64,000 nt of DNA from Corythucha ciliata. Its lineage: Eukaryota > Arthropoda > Insecta > Hemiptera > Tingidae. The notes under the pieces are model-generated. The model ran no database searches and was not told the origin of the DNA. It saw only the letters and a list, made by a program, of their open reading frames with translations. Shown in pieces: positions 34,801 through 44,730 of this stretch. Numbering within the stretch: the stretch's first letter is position 1; the number at the start of each line of letters is the position of its first letter. The translations under genes were made by a program, and so were the position numbers. The stretch is from contig CM075940.1 of assembly GCA_038030265.1 (NCBI GenBank), forward strand, positions 27,814,940 to 27,878,939. The letters run 5' to 3'.

Positions 34801-36964
34801 TACTTCGTAATAGCCTTAACCACAATTTCCTTCTCATTTCTCTTCTTTTCTTAAAAAACCAAACAAAAAAAACAAAAAACTATCGATCTGGGCTCTATGC
34901 AAATAGTTAACTAACCTACCCACGAAAATAATATTAAATATCTATTAGCATTTTGGCGAATTTGTATTAATTTCCATTATGTGTATTATTGTACAATTAG
35001 GCCTGTTGCCTGATGTCATCATGGAGGCAAGTTAGTAGGGTTTTCGCAAAAAAGTAAGTTTTTGAAAAGAAATGGAGATAAATCATATTTTAAAAACAAT
35101 AAAAAAATACGAAAGTCCTCGTAAATCCGTTCCGATAAGCCCGGTCCCGCGATGACAATTCTGTAAATAAACAAGGCTACGGGGGCATGTTTCAGGCTGA
35201 TCAATACAGCTATACAGAAGCATTACAAAAAAACAAAAACAAAAAAAAAAAACATGAAAAACCAAGAAGTTCCTTTCAACAAAACTCAGAATCTGAATTT
35301 CCATTATTTAAAGCAACCCTTCATTGGTCAAACTTCTTGGAATGAGTTATTTTAGCTCATTTGTGATTCAATTACGTCATGAAACAGAATTACTCTAGTC
35401 ATGCACTGGGAGAAATCTCGGAAAAAGTATGCCCCTCCCCCCACTAAACGATTTCTCTTTAGACGGATGATTTTGGAGTAGGGTTGCAACGCCACTGGGA
35501 ATAATGTTTTCACTTGCAATTTTTCACCTTCTTTTTCTTCCTACAGTCAATCACCATTTCTCCCCCAATCCTGTTCTTAACAGTCCCCCCTCCCCCAGAA
35601 CCTTGCCGATCATTCAAACTGTTCTCCCAAGGCAGCTCGTTTAATCTCGGGCACTGCTCCCTCAAGACCCATCACACCGGCAATTATTCCGTTTGCCTTT
35701 CGATCTGTGCTCTCTTGCACTCTAAAAGGGTGTGATGGGACGACGGTGATGGGGAGAGGGAGAGATTTAAGTGAAATATGAGATTTAAAAATTCCCTGGG
35801 TTCTGATGCCTCGACCCCCCCCCCCCTTTCACTCCAGATCACCCGGTTTTAGGCAAATTGGTCTAGTGGTGAACCTGGCCCTGAGTTAAATTGTTGTAAA
35901 TGGTTAATTTTACTAAAGGTTGGTGTAATGTTACGGATTTTGGTGAACAGTTGGGCGGAGGGAAGAGGGGTTTTCAATTTTTGTAAGTGCGTCCGTATCT
36001 TAAGCTTATTCAAAGAGGGTCACGCTCACGCATGCCGCACTCGCCGTGCTTCGTGCTGTATCTCTTAGAGCTTCCGTTTTTCTAATGCGATCCCAGAATC
36101 ACATACCGCGATACAGTATCCCGGCGACTTTTGTTTCCCACTTCTTCGCCGCGAAGAGGGCGAAGAATTATGTCTAAATGTGTAAGTATATAATAATACA
36201 CGAAGTATGGACCACACAATGCTTTTCTTTCACATTCATAACATTGAACGTCGGGGGGTTACCCACTACCATCCTTCACCCCGCGCTTCAAACCTTTCCT
36301 ATAAGCCACACATACAAGTCCCGGAGAAATCCGATCGTGAACGAGCTCGTTGTAAGAAACCACTGCCTGGCCTGCAGTTTTTAAAGAACTTGCAATTCAT
36401 GTTTAATTTTATCTATACTTCGAACAATATTTCACACCTCTTTCTGCGCTTCGGTGGTAAATTGCGCCTTTTTACTTCCTCGACATTTAACAATAAAGAT
36501 GTATTGCACTCATGGTAAGTGAGTGCGTCCAAAAGCCAAACTTCCAGTAACATTTCGAGCCTAAAACTTTGAATTTACATTATTTGAGAAGAATGTCGGT
36601 CTGTCGATTTCTAATGTCAAAATACTTCACCGTTTTTGTTGAAATGTTTGGGTCGGATACAGCTTAGACCTCATCGATCGAGTTTTGCCGTAGGTACATA
36701 GACGAAAAACGGTAATATTAGGCCGAAAATTAACAAATAAATCAGTTGGCCCTATTATCGATAACCTATTTGAAATCTCATGCTGATCAAAACACATTGA
36801 AAGGCCTAACTAATGATCTCTATGGGGTGACTTATTAGTGTAGCAAACTGTTTGGATGTACGGAACCTTTATAGGTCTTCTTCCAATCATACAGGGGGGG
36901 GGGGGGCTTTTGCTTACACATACGAATGGTCACGCTTCGCCATTGATAAAAACAGCTCTATAGT
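25822..36964. other. Intergenic DNA with dispersed repeats, no gene recognised
   Basis: The stretch contains a duplicated segment around ATTACATTACAAG at about 26160 and 26351, three tandem AAGGTTACAG-like decamers near 26300, a (GA)n tract near 30075, and a 56-bp direct repeat (31550-31605 and 32154-32209). There is also an imperfect foldback near 31200-31425. Open frames are short and unconserved in appearance. The 5' exons of the calcium channel could lie here but I cannot identify them. Confidence 0.45.
31550..32209 (+). repeat. Pair of 56-bp direct repeats about 600 bp apart
   Basis: Both copies begin AAATTTTTCAT and share TTATTTCTA, GTATCTA and TTATCTATT. I count about 6 mismatches in 56 positions. 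They occupy 31550-31605 and 32154-32209. They could be ends of a small element or a local duplication. Confidence 0.55.
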
Positions 36965-37220
36965 TCAGTCAGAGTCAAAAAGTTCATCCACGGAGTCTTG
37001 GCAGGAATCTTGAAGATAAGCCTTTATCACTTTCTTGAACCTCGCTCGCGGGAACTCCCGAATTTCCTCCGGAAAGGAGTTGTAAACTCTGATCGACGGA
37101 TGCGGGAAGCTCTTCATGGATGCCTGGGGGCCTTAGTAACGAACCCGTGTGAAAATGCCGCAAGATGCGGTTGCTATGTCGTACTTGGATACCGCTTGCG
37201 GCAATTTTTCCCGACCGTTC
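36965..37220 (-). pseudogene. C-terminal remnant of a non-LTR reverse transcriptase
   Basis: The minus strand from about 37120 to a stop at 36967-36965 encodes SFPHPSIRVYNSFPEEIREF, then PRARFKKVIKAYL and an acidic end. This is the usual C-terminal pattern of LINE reverse transcriptases (basic patch, N-S-x-P-E-E-I, F-K-x-x-x-x-x-Y-L). Upstream, LPQAVSKYDIATASCGIF is in a broken frame. The rest of the element is missing. It differs from the I-group LINE downstream. Confidence 0.5.
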
Positions 37221-37587
37221 GTACTAAGGCCCCTGGAGTCTAGTTATTCACTAGACTCGTTCCTCCGCCTCGTGTTGTACTTATGCCGGTCACTTCCTGT
37301 CACATAATCACCCCGGTTGTCCTTGATGTGCATTGCACAGTGTAGGGTGAACACAAAAGTCAATGATTCTTTATTCGCCATTCGTTATCACGTCTGACCA
37401 ATTAAGATTCCAAAATTCGGGGGGCGCAAGTGATTTCCAAGGGGGGCGTAAGCTTGTCCCCATGCCCTTAAGGTTGAGACCAACGATATAAATATAGGAA
37501 ACTTCAGGAACGTCACATTTTTTTTTTTTTTTTTTTTTTTTTTAACGCTTCCCGTGAGTCCCTCAGACCATACTTTTGACATTGCCA

Positions 37588-38445
37588 TTTCGGTCAATTC
37601 TCTCGACTTCAAGGAGGTCAACCATGGTCCACAGGCCTGTCGTGAGAGCGGGGGGGGGGGCACTGGGTTCTTTATCCCCGAGTTCGGTTTTCCTTCGGGG
37701 CCCGGATTTCGAAAATCAAGAAAAGGAACAAAAAAGGGAAAGCTGTGGTTGGAGCTTTGCTGTAGTTGGACCTTTGCTGTGGTTGGACCTTTGCAGTGGT
37801 TGGACCTTTCGTGTGGTTGAGAGCTCTACAGTGGTTAGACCTTTGCTGTGGTTGGAGCTTTGATGTGGTTGGAGCGTTGCTGTGGTTGGCCATTTCTTGT
37901 GGTTGACCATTTCTTGTGGTTGGCCATTTCTTGAGGTTGGCCATTTCTTGTGGTTGGGCCTTGGCTTTGGTTTCACCTTTGCTGTGGCTGAGTCTTATTT
38001 GTGTTTGAGACGTTGCTGTCGTTGGAGGTTATACTGCGGTTACAGCTTCGCTTGTGTTCAACCATTGCTGTGGTTGGGCCTTAGGGGGGGGGGGGTCATT
38101 GTACTGTGTTTTGGGCTTCTTGGTGGTTTTGAAGTTGGGCTGCGATTGAAGCTTCACTGAGGTTGGGTGTTGGGCTTTCGAGAAAGAAACGAGGATCTGG
38201 GGGACTGAGTCTGACCTAACCCATTAGTCCCAAGGACAAGACACAATCCGGGTCTGTTATATACTCACCCAGGTAAAAAGGCCCCATTGAGTATCGTCCC
38301 TGGGCTCGAATATTCCCTTCACGACCCTGGCAGTGGGTCCCGATCAAAATGCACCAAAGGGGGCTGACATTGCCCCTAAATGTGGTCAAAAATAAGCGTA
38401 TTTCGGTCAATTCTCTCGACTTCAAGGCGGTCAACCATGGTCCAC
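37588..38445 (+). repeat. 45-bp direct repeats flanking a minisatellite
   Basis: TTTCGGTCAATTCTCTCGAC and TTCAAG-GGTCAACCATGG occur at 37588-37632 and again at 38401-38445 with a single mismatch (44 of 45). The 813-bp offset encloses the 18-bp minisatellite. This could be a recent local duplication or the ends of an element. Confidence 0.7.
37741..38160. repeat. 18-bp minisatellite, about 20 diverged copies
   Basis: The unit is close to TTTGCTGTGGTTGGACCT, with variants such as CATTTCTTGTGGTTGGC. Because 18 is a multiple of three, most frames stay open. On the minus strand they would encode a six-residue repeat rich in Gln, Asn, Pro, Thr and Ser. Open frames without other gene features are expected from this periodicity, so I call it a repeat and not a gene. 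Confidence 0.82.
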
Positions 38446-38648
38446 GGGTGTGGAGGCTCTTCGTTGCACTTTCGAGTTTTCGATTACGTGACCACTGGCT
38501 TTACTCTTTCTGAAAACGTGCGCAAGAGGCCAAAACCGAGTACGTCAAAGTGAGAAGACAGACCATTACAGAAGGTCCCTTCGTGACATGCTGGTTTGAC
38601 CAGTTGGGCAGTTTGGGGGGGCATGAACCCTGAAAAGGTTGAGAAACA

Positions 38649-39234
38649 CAGAGTGTCCAATAACAAGATGCTCAGAGAAAACCCCGAGCTTGGGCACGTC
38701 ATTTGGGACCAAAATTACTATGTAACAAAATTTTAAATTCCTTTTCGTTTCCTCAAAATCAGCCATTTGTTGGTATTTTTGGCTTGTCGCTACTTTTTTC
38801 GAAATATTCTTGTTACGTGCTTATTAATTGGCGCGGCAACACCAAAACTAAGGAGCTCATTGGAAAGAGTACGAAATTTCCTTTCAGAGGAGTCCAAATA
38901 TTCCTTATGATCAAATCACAGTTACTTGGCATAAAAGGAGCTTAATCAGGAACTAACTTCCTGGGTGTTTGGCCTTAGAGGTGAAGCGATAATGCTGATG
39001 AGGGGCACTGGGAGTGGGCCCGAAATGCATTCATTAAAAAACACATGGTTCAAAAAAGTTTATGGTCTACAGGAACTAACTTCATTTTCCAATGCTTTTG
39101 AGACAATTTTGGACGCGATTTTCAGGTGTCTCTTAAATTGTCGAATTTCAAAAAATGTTACATAGTCCAATTGGTCCCAAATGACGTCCCTAAGCTCATG
39201 GTTTTCTCTGAGCATCTCGTTATTGTACACCCTG
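38649..39234. repeat. 78-bp inverted repeats with a 430-bp spacer
   Basis: The arm at 38649-38726 and the arm at 39157-39234 are reverse complements with about 67 of 78 positions matching and no gaps needed. Shared blocks include GGTCCCAAATGACGT and GTTTTCTCTGAGCATCT. The spacer has no recognisable transposase, so a non-autonomous foldback or MITE-like element is the likeliest reading. Confidence 0.72.
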
Positions 39235-39891
39235 TAGAGGTCGCTAACCTGGCGGAGCTTAATGTCAACCATCATGAACGCAGTTTGCCCAAGTATCAAA
39301 ATACATACGTACTTTTTGGGTCAAAAAATTAAATGGGATGAAGCAAGGGGTACTAATCCAGTACGGTGAATAACTTTAAGGGGAAGAGACAAGCTATCAT
39401 TTTGGTTTGGTAGTGATAGCTGATGACCGCCTGACCTGAGTCTTTGTAGTGCGGGAGGGGGGGTGCAAGATTTAGTTGCTGGGGGAGAAGAGGCCGACGC
39501 TGCAGTTTCGTCTTTCGTCCTTCGAAAGAAAAAAGAAAAAAAAAAAGAGGGGGGAACAAAACTCACCACCTCTACGCTGCTCCCACGACATTCGAACGAA
39601 AAGAAAACACTCCATCTTTTATAATTTAAATATTTCTTCGAATTTCATTCCTTTGTTATCGGAAAAGACTACTATAAGCACTTCTGAAAAACCATCACGC
39701 CAGCGACAATTGAAGAGTGTCGAAAGGCTCATGCTCTATTTTTTTATTTTTTATTTTTTTTTTTTTTTTTTGGCATGGACCGGAGAGTCATTAGCCATGG
39801 TGTTGATTATTTATTGAATGATGTTTAATGTATTGATTTTTTTTTATATTTATTTATTTATTTATTTTTTTAACGTTTCACTGTGATATGG

Positions 39892-40140
39892 CTAAATGGA
39901 AATACTGTTGGCCTGGATGTAGCGATAAAGCGCCGGGTAAATTTCAGTGTGGACCAGGATCAAATGTAAGTTTGCCGGGAGGGTAACTTCGGTTTTTATG
40001 ATTGACTGCCACAATTGGTCTCTACCATTTTTATATTTCTGGCATGCTAGTAGCATGTGGTTTGCATCCGCTGTGGATTCCCCATCACATGTACATATCG
40101 GGTTGACTTCAATACCTATTCTGGCTAAATGATGCGGGAA
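39892..40140 (-). pseudogene. Frameshifted C-terminal tail of the LINE ORF2 with Cys/His motif
   Basis: The frame encodes PHHLARIGIEVNPICTCDG, then NHMLLACQK, a C-x-C-x(8)-H-x(4)-C pattern placed after RNase H as in I-type elements. It is out of frame with the main ORF2 by one small indel near 40125-40145. It ends at a stop at 39892. Confidence 0.72.
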
Positions 40141-43100
40141 TAACAATGATTGAATCGTAGTCTCGCAATTGTCGTGTAGAAATTCCTCTCTTCCGAAAAC
40201 TGAAAAAACCATGGGGTTGTTGGGATACGAGGCTGAATGTACCCATAATATTGGCCCTTGGTTTGAAGGGACGCAGTGTAGTAATCTTGCCATTTCTTGA
40301 AACTGGACTTTTTGAAGTGGTTTTTGATATCTGACCTTGTGATTACGCGAATGTAGTTGTCCTGTAGTCCCACGGCCTCTTTAGCTTTGACATCGGCTTT
40401 CTCGTTACCAGGAAGCCCACTGTGGCCCTTAACCCACATAAGGCTCACCGATTTGCCACTAGTGGCAAGCTTGTTAATGGTGTCGAACGTGTCCGGTATA
40501 AGAAAAGAAGTGCTCTCCAAACGAGCAGGACGCCCCAATCTCTGAAGGACACTTTTACTGTCACTCATAATTATGGCTTCTTTGATATTGGCCGAATCGA
40601 TATTGTGTAGGCACTGGTTTACTGCTACTAATTCGGCAGTGTATATGGACGCAGAATCATGAAGCTTATATTGGGCACAATAATCAGACTGCGGACAGAC
40701 TACGAAACATCCAACGCCAGAGCCATCCTTTGACCCGTCAGTGTAGAAAAGTTGGTAGCTTGGGAATTTTTTCTCGAGGGTGGACATGAAGTTTGCATTA
40801 GTGATGAGGTTAGGTGTGCAAGGGTCATGCTCATACAAATCTATATAAATTTTTGCATGATGTTGGTGAAAAACGTTAAAATAATCAAAATGATATATCG
40901 GATCTACATCTGTGCAGTTGAGAGTTAGTGCAAAACTGGAGAGCTTGCAGAAAACCTCCACCAGTATGGGCGTTTTCTTTTTGAACCAGTATCGTTCAGT
41001 GAGCACTCTTGTCGCGTTTTCGCACAGTTTTGTCAAAGCTGGATTGTTATTGATTCCGAGCCTGTCTGCAATGAATCGAGAAGCCAGAATCTCTCTCCGA
41101 ATTGAAAGGGGAAAATCACGACCTTCTACTTGTAGGGCGTTTGTTGGTGTTGATTTAAGGGCACCCAGGCAGAACCTGAGGGCCTTAAACTGCACCCTAT
41201 CGACTTTGACAAGGTGTGTGTTAGACGCATCTCCGTATAAGAAGCACCCATAGTCTATTCTAGATAGTACTAATTGCCTATAGAGCATAAGCGAGATTTT
41301 CACATCAGCTCCGTAGCCACGACGGCTGACACACCTCAATACGTTAAGTGATTTCTCACACCGACTTGTAAGCTGGTCAATATGGGTTTTCCAGAGCAAT
41401 TTGTTATCTACCAGCATTCCTAGGGTTTTCATAACTGGTTGGACCCGTAGTTCATACCTTCCCAGGGTTAGGTGGTCAGGTAGGTCATATTTTCTATGTC
41501 TGGTGAATAATGTGACACTGCTCTTTTCCTCGGACAGTGAGAGGCCCAAATCCATACACCACCTCCGGAATGATACCATTGCTGAGTCTAGTTTATTTAT
41601 AGATTTTTCTAGAGATTTGTCTTGGCTGTAAATTGTTATATCGTCCGCATATTGAGACACAGCGACGCTAGTATCACCCACTGCATTCGCCAGATCAGCA
41701 GTATAGATATTAAAGAGTATTGGGCTCAAGGCAGAGCCTTGAGGGAGACCCAAATGAGTTTCTCGTGGACCATGTAAAGTGCCATTGTGTCCGACATGAA
41801 TGGTCCGAGAGTATAGGAGGTAGCATATGTGACGGATTATTCTTGAGGGAGCACCCATGTTTACCAGTTTATTAATGAGGATGGGAATATTTACGTGGTT
41901 GTAAGCGTTCGCTAGGTCAACATTTGCAACGAGTATATATGAATTGTCTGACAAGCTGTTATAGATGTCTGATATAAATCCTGTCAATGCGTCTACAGAG
42001 CTACGCTTTCTCCTGAAACCTTGTTGACACTGTGGGAGTTTTTCATTGGCTTCCACCCACCACTCAAGTCTGGCTTTGATTAAACGTTCAAACGTCTTAG
42101 CAACGCAGGAGGATAGGGCTATGGGGCGGTATGAATCTGGTAGTGAGGGGTCTTTTTTATGTTTCAACAGCGGCACGACTATCTGGTGACTCCATACATC
42201 TACAAGCATTTCTTTTACCCAAATGTCATTTAGTATTTTTAGCAGGACTTTTTTGCCGTAGGGCGATAGGTTGTTTAGCATTGGGTAATGAATATTGTCA
42301 GCTCCGGGGGACGTATTTGGGTTAGTTTTAAGTGCCGAGATTAGTTCTTGATAGGAGTAACGGCCATTTAGCTTATCATGACATGGTGCAGGTGTAGGAG
42401 GAATCAATACTTCATTTGGCACAATTTCGGGGGTCAGGGACTCCAGAAAGCCTGAAACCCATTCTCCTGAAGAGCTATCGATTGTAGGATAACCGCGTCT
42501 TAGAGCCCTCACACTATTCCAAATTTCTCCGATGGGCGTATTTCTGTTAAAGGAGTTGCAAAAGGTCTCCCATTTAGCTATCTTTTTTCCTTTGTATAAT
42601 TTTCTACAAGCTGCGGACGCACGCTTACACTCGATGAAGTTGTTCAGGCTGGGATTCATTTTATATTGTGTAAAGGCTTCTAAGTATTGTTTTCTGAATT
42701 TTTCGCAATCATCGTCCCACCTTGTAGCCTTGTGGGCTTGTAGCCTAGATAGCGTTGACTGATTTGCGGCTGTGTCGATGCAGTCAATAAAATTACTATA
42801 ATTGATACAGGGGTCACCTGAGAAAGACATGCGGGATAAAAGTTCATCCGTCAGTTCTGCATATTTACTCCAATCAGCCGATTTTATCTTCCACTTCTTA
42901 TATAGTTTAGTACCATTATTATTTGAAGTAGTGTAATGTTTATCAATGGTAATTAAAATGCCCAGGTGATCAGATCCAAAGGGCTCCTCGAGGACAGACC
43001 ATTCAATCCGTGATGCCAAAGCCGGCGAACATATCGACAGATCAATTGCGGATGATCTTCTATCATGTCTTTGTAATAGAGTGGGAGTACCATCGTTTAG

Positions 43101-43598
43101 GATACATAGGTTCTCGGTATGAATTGCATCAATTAAATGTCTACCTTCAGTGCTACTATACGAGCACCCGAAACTCAAATGGTGCGAGTTAAGGTCACCA
43201 CAGATGAGCACGGGGCGCAAGACAGAGCCGAATAAGGAGGTCCAGTCATCCGTAGTAGTCTTATGACCTGGCGCGCAATATATGGAAAGAATACTGATAT
43301 CCGAGTTTAATATTTTACAAATTATTCCACAAGACTGAATTTTGTTAGAGTTAAACATTGGTGGAAGATTTATTTGTCTGTAATTAATCTTTTTAATTAC
43401 CAAGATAGCGGCTCCCCCATAACCATCGTCTCTATCCGACCTTACAATTTCATAATTTGAGAATGTTATTATTTGGGATTTTTTGAGCCAGCTTTCGGAT
43501 ATTAAGGCGATGTCTATTTTATTTTTCTTCAGAAACACTTCAAGGTAGTTTCTATTCATTTTTAAGGACCTGATGTTTAATTGTAGTATTCTTACCAT
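40125..43598 (-). CDS. LINE ORF2: endonuclease, reverse transcriptase and RNase H polyprotein (frameshifted near its C terminus)
   Basis: The main frame is 1157 codons. Residues 1-220 form an APE-type endonuclease with LQLNIRS, ALISESWL, LICGDLNSHH and GSDHLGI, so the catalytic E, D/N and H are present. The reverse transcriptase spans about 440-720 with YRPIALSSCVAKTFERL, NVDLANAYNHV, GLPQGSALSPILF and QYADD at about 648-652. RNase H spans about 945-1085 with YTDGS, TAELVAV, MSDSKSV and GHSGLPGNEKAD, so the D-E-D-D set is intact. The frame stops at 40127-40125, just after RLRFNHC. A second frame (40293-39892) continues with the expected family tail, HHLARIGIEV and CTCDGESTADANHMLLAC. One small indel therefore separates the polymerase from its Cys/His tail. 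The protein nicks target DNA, copies the element RNA and degrades the hybrid RNA. Confidence 0.9.
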   Translation of the reverse strand: MVRILQLNIRSLKMNRNYLEVFLKKNKIDIALISESWLKKSQIITFSNYEIVRSDRDDGYGGAAILVIKKINYRQINLPPMFNSNKIQSCGIICKILNSDISILSIYCAPGHKTTTDDWTSLFGSVLRPVLICGDLNSHHLSFGCSYSSTEGRHLIDAIHTENLCILNDGTPTLLQRHDRRSSAIDLSICSPALASRIEWSVLEEPFGSDHLGILITIDKHYTTSNNNGTKLYKKWKIKSADWSKYAELTDELLSRMSFSGDPCINYSNFIDCIDTAANQSTLSRLQAHKATRWDDDCEKFRKQYLEAFTQYKMNPSLNNFIECKRASAACRKLYKGKKIAKWETFCNSFNRNTPIGEIWNSVRALRRGYPTIDSSSGEWVSGFLESLTPEIVPNEVLIPPTPAPCHDKLNGRYSYQELISALKTNPNTSPGADNIHYPMLNNLSPYGKKVLLKILNDIWVKEMLVDVWSHQIVVPLLKHKKDPSLPDSYRPIALSSCVAKTFERLIKARLEWWVEANEKLPQCQQGFRRKRSSVDALTGFISDIYNSLSDNSYILVANVDLANAYNHVNIPILINKLVNMGAPSRIIRHICYLLYSRTIHVGHNGTLHGPRETHLGLPQGSALSPILFNIYTADLANAVGDTSVAVSQYADDITIYSQDKSLEKSINKLDSAMVSFRRWCMDLGLSLSEEKSSVTLFTRHRKYDLPDHLTLGRYELRVQPVMKTLGMLVDNKLLWKTHIDQLTSRCEKSLNVLRCVSRRGYGADVKISLMLYRQLVLSRIDYGCFLYGDASNTHLVKVDRVQFKALRFCLGALKSTPTNALQVEGRDFPLSIRREILASRFIADRLGINNNPALTKLCENATRVLTERYWFKKKTPILVEVFCKLSSFALTLNCTDVDPIYHFDYFNVFHQHHAKIYIDLYEHDPCTPNLITNANFMSTLEKKFPSYQLFYTDGSKDGSGVGCFVVCPQSDYCAQYKLHDSASIYTAELVAVNQCLHNIDSANIKEAIIMSDSKSVLQRLGRPARLESTSFLIPDTFDTINKLATSGKSVSLMWVKGHSGLPGNEKADVKAKEAVGLQDNYIRVITRSDIKNHFKKSSFKKWQDYYTASLQTKGQYYGYIQPRIPTTPWFFQFSEERNFYTTIARLRFNHCYSRII

Positions 43599-43663
43599 TG
43601 TGATTATATTAATTGAGTATAAAGTTTATTTTTTTTTTTTTTAATTAAAAAATTGAAAACAAT

Positions 43664-44668
43664 TCATCGCAGAATACTTTCAGCCTCCTTAACGAATATT
43701 TTTAGGTCTTCGTCTGTAGTTTTGGTTTCATCATAACCCAAGTTCTTCAACACGTATTTAATAACCTGTAGTGATACCGATTTTACTGGTAAGTTTTCTC
43801 CGACACCCTGTGGGTCTCCAGTCTCTGGCTGAGATACTGATTTATTATGATCGACCCGGTGGGGATTGAAAGAAATCAACCCACCTGGGACATTCTTAGG
43901 TACTATATTGTGCACCGGGAAATTTGGGTTTTGCGATGGTAGGGATTCTTTGTAAGAGGAGTTATTATCCTTAGCGCGTTTGAGGGAGCGAGGAAATCCA
44001 CTCGACACGGCAAACTGGCGATTCGAAAACGAGTTATTAGTATTCAAAGGTGGGAAGCTATTTAGACTGTGGATGGGAGGTGGTCTCGCCAGGTTCGCAA
44101 ACGTTTTACCCTCAAGTTTGTTTTTCGCCTCCATGTATGACAGATTATTTTCACCCATAATTTTCTTAATGTTTTTCTCTTTAAGAAACTGTGGGCATTT
44201 AGTCTTGTCCGTTGCCAAATGTGGTCCTGTACAGAGGACACATTTAGGTTCCGTTCCCACTGGGCAATCTTCTCGCGGGTGGGATTCTCCATATTTTCCA
44301 CACCGAACCACTCCCCTACACTGATCTTGAAAGTGACCGTATCTCAAGCATTTAGCGCACTGAACTACTCTCTGAACGTAGGGTTCGACCTCACAGACCA
44401 CGAAGTGTATAACCACGTGAGCCGGAAGTATCTGGCCCCTAATGCTGAAAGCGATCGAGAAGGTGGGCTGAAATTCTACTTTACCATCTGTATCAGTGAT
44501 GCGCCGGTTCATTCTTTTCACTTGGAATATGTCACGTTTTTCCCCTGTTGGGCCTTGAATCACCTGCATTATTTCCTCCTCAGTGATACTTTTATCTACG
44601 CCCCGAATAATTCCACGTCTTTGCGCCAGGTGGTACGGCATGTAAACGTTAAATCCTTTATTTTTTAA
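43664..44668 (-). pseudogene. LINE ORF1 (gag-like), 5'-truncated, with a damaged zinc knuckle
   Basis: The longest ATG frame (325 codons, 44641-43664) begins inside the protein: upstream, in the same frame, VLHAELKNKGFNVY continues before a stop near 44690. The knuckle CAKCLRYGHFQDQC is intact. In the next one, RCGKYGESHPREDC, Tyr stands where the second Cys of the C-x2-C pair is expected. A third, CVLCTGPHLATDKTKC, is intact. The C-terminal third is Asn/Ser/Pro-rich. The missing N terminus and Cys-to-Tyr change suggest this copy cannot supply a functional ORF1. Confidence 0.8.
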
Positions 44669-44730
44669 CTCAGCGTGAAGAACACTTTACCATTCGGATC
44701 TCAAACTCCAAGCCAAGTCAAGCTAAATTG

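Larger units (their letters stand above)
39838..44730 (-). mobile_element. I-group non-LTR retrotransposon (LINE), nearly complete, 5'-degraded
   Basis: On the minus strand the order is ORF1 (zinc knuckles), a 65-bp gap, ORF2 (endonuclease, reverse transcriptase, RNase H, Cys/His tail), then an AT-rich 3' end. That end reads as TAAATAAATAAA-like repeats at about 39838-39872 (plus-strand TTTATTTATTTA). APE plus RT plus RNase H with a CCHC ORF1 places it in the I superfamily. Compared with the ORF1 at the left edge of the window, the N-terminal ~110 codons are missing or broken. Sequence similarity fades around 44,690-44,730. I could not see a clear target-site duplication. Confidence 0.88.

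Noticed and set aside
35838..35900. tRNA-like A-box sequence (TTGGTCTAGTGGT)
   Set aside because: No matching B-box or acceptor-stem pairing in the expected positions.
37672..37976. Gln/Thr/Pro-rich repeat proteins on both strands
   Set aside because: They are by-products of an 18-bp minisatellite whose length is a multiple of three.
40357..43192. Plus-strand open frames across the LINE
   Set aside because: They are antisense to the LINE ORF2, whose domains and catalytic residues are clear on the minus strand.
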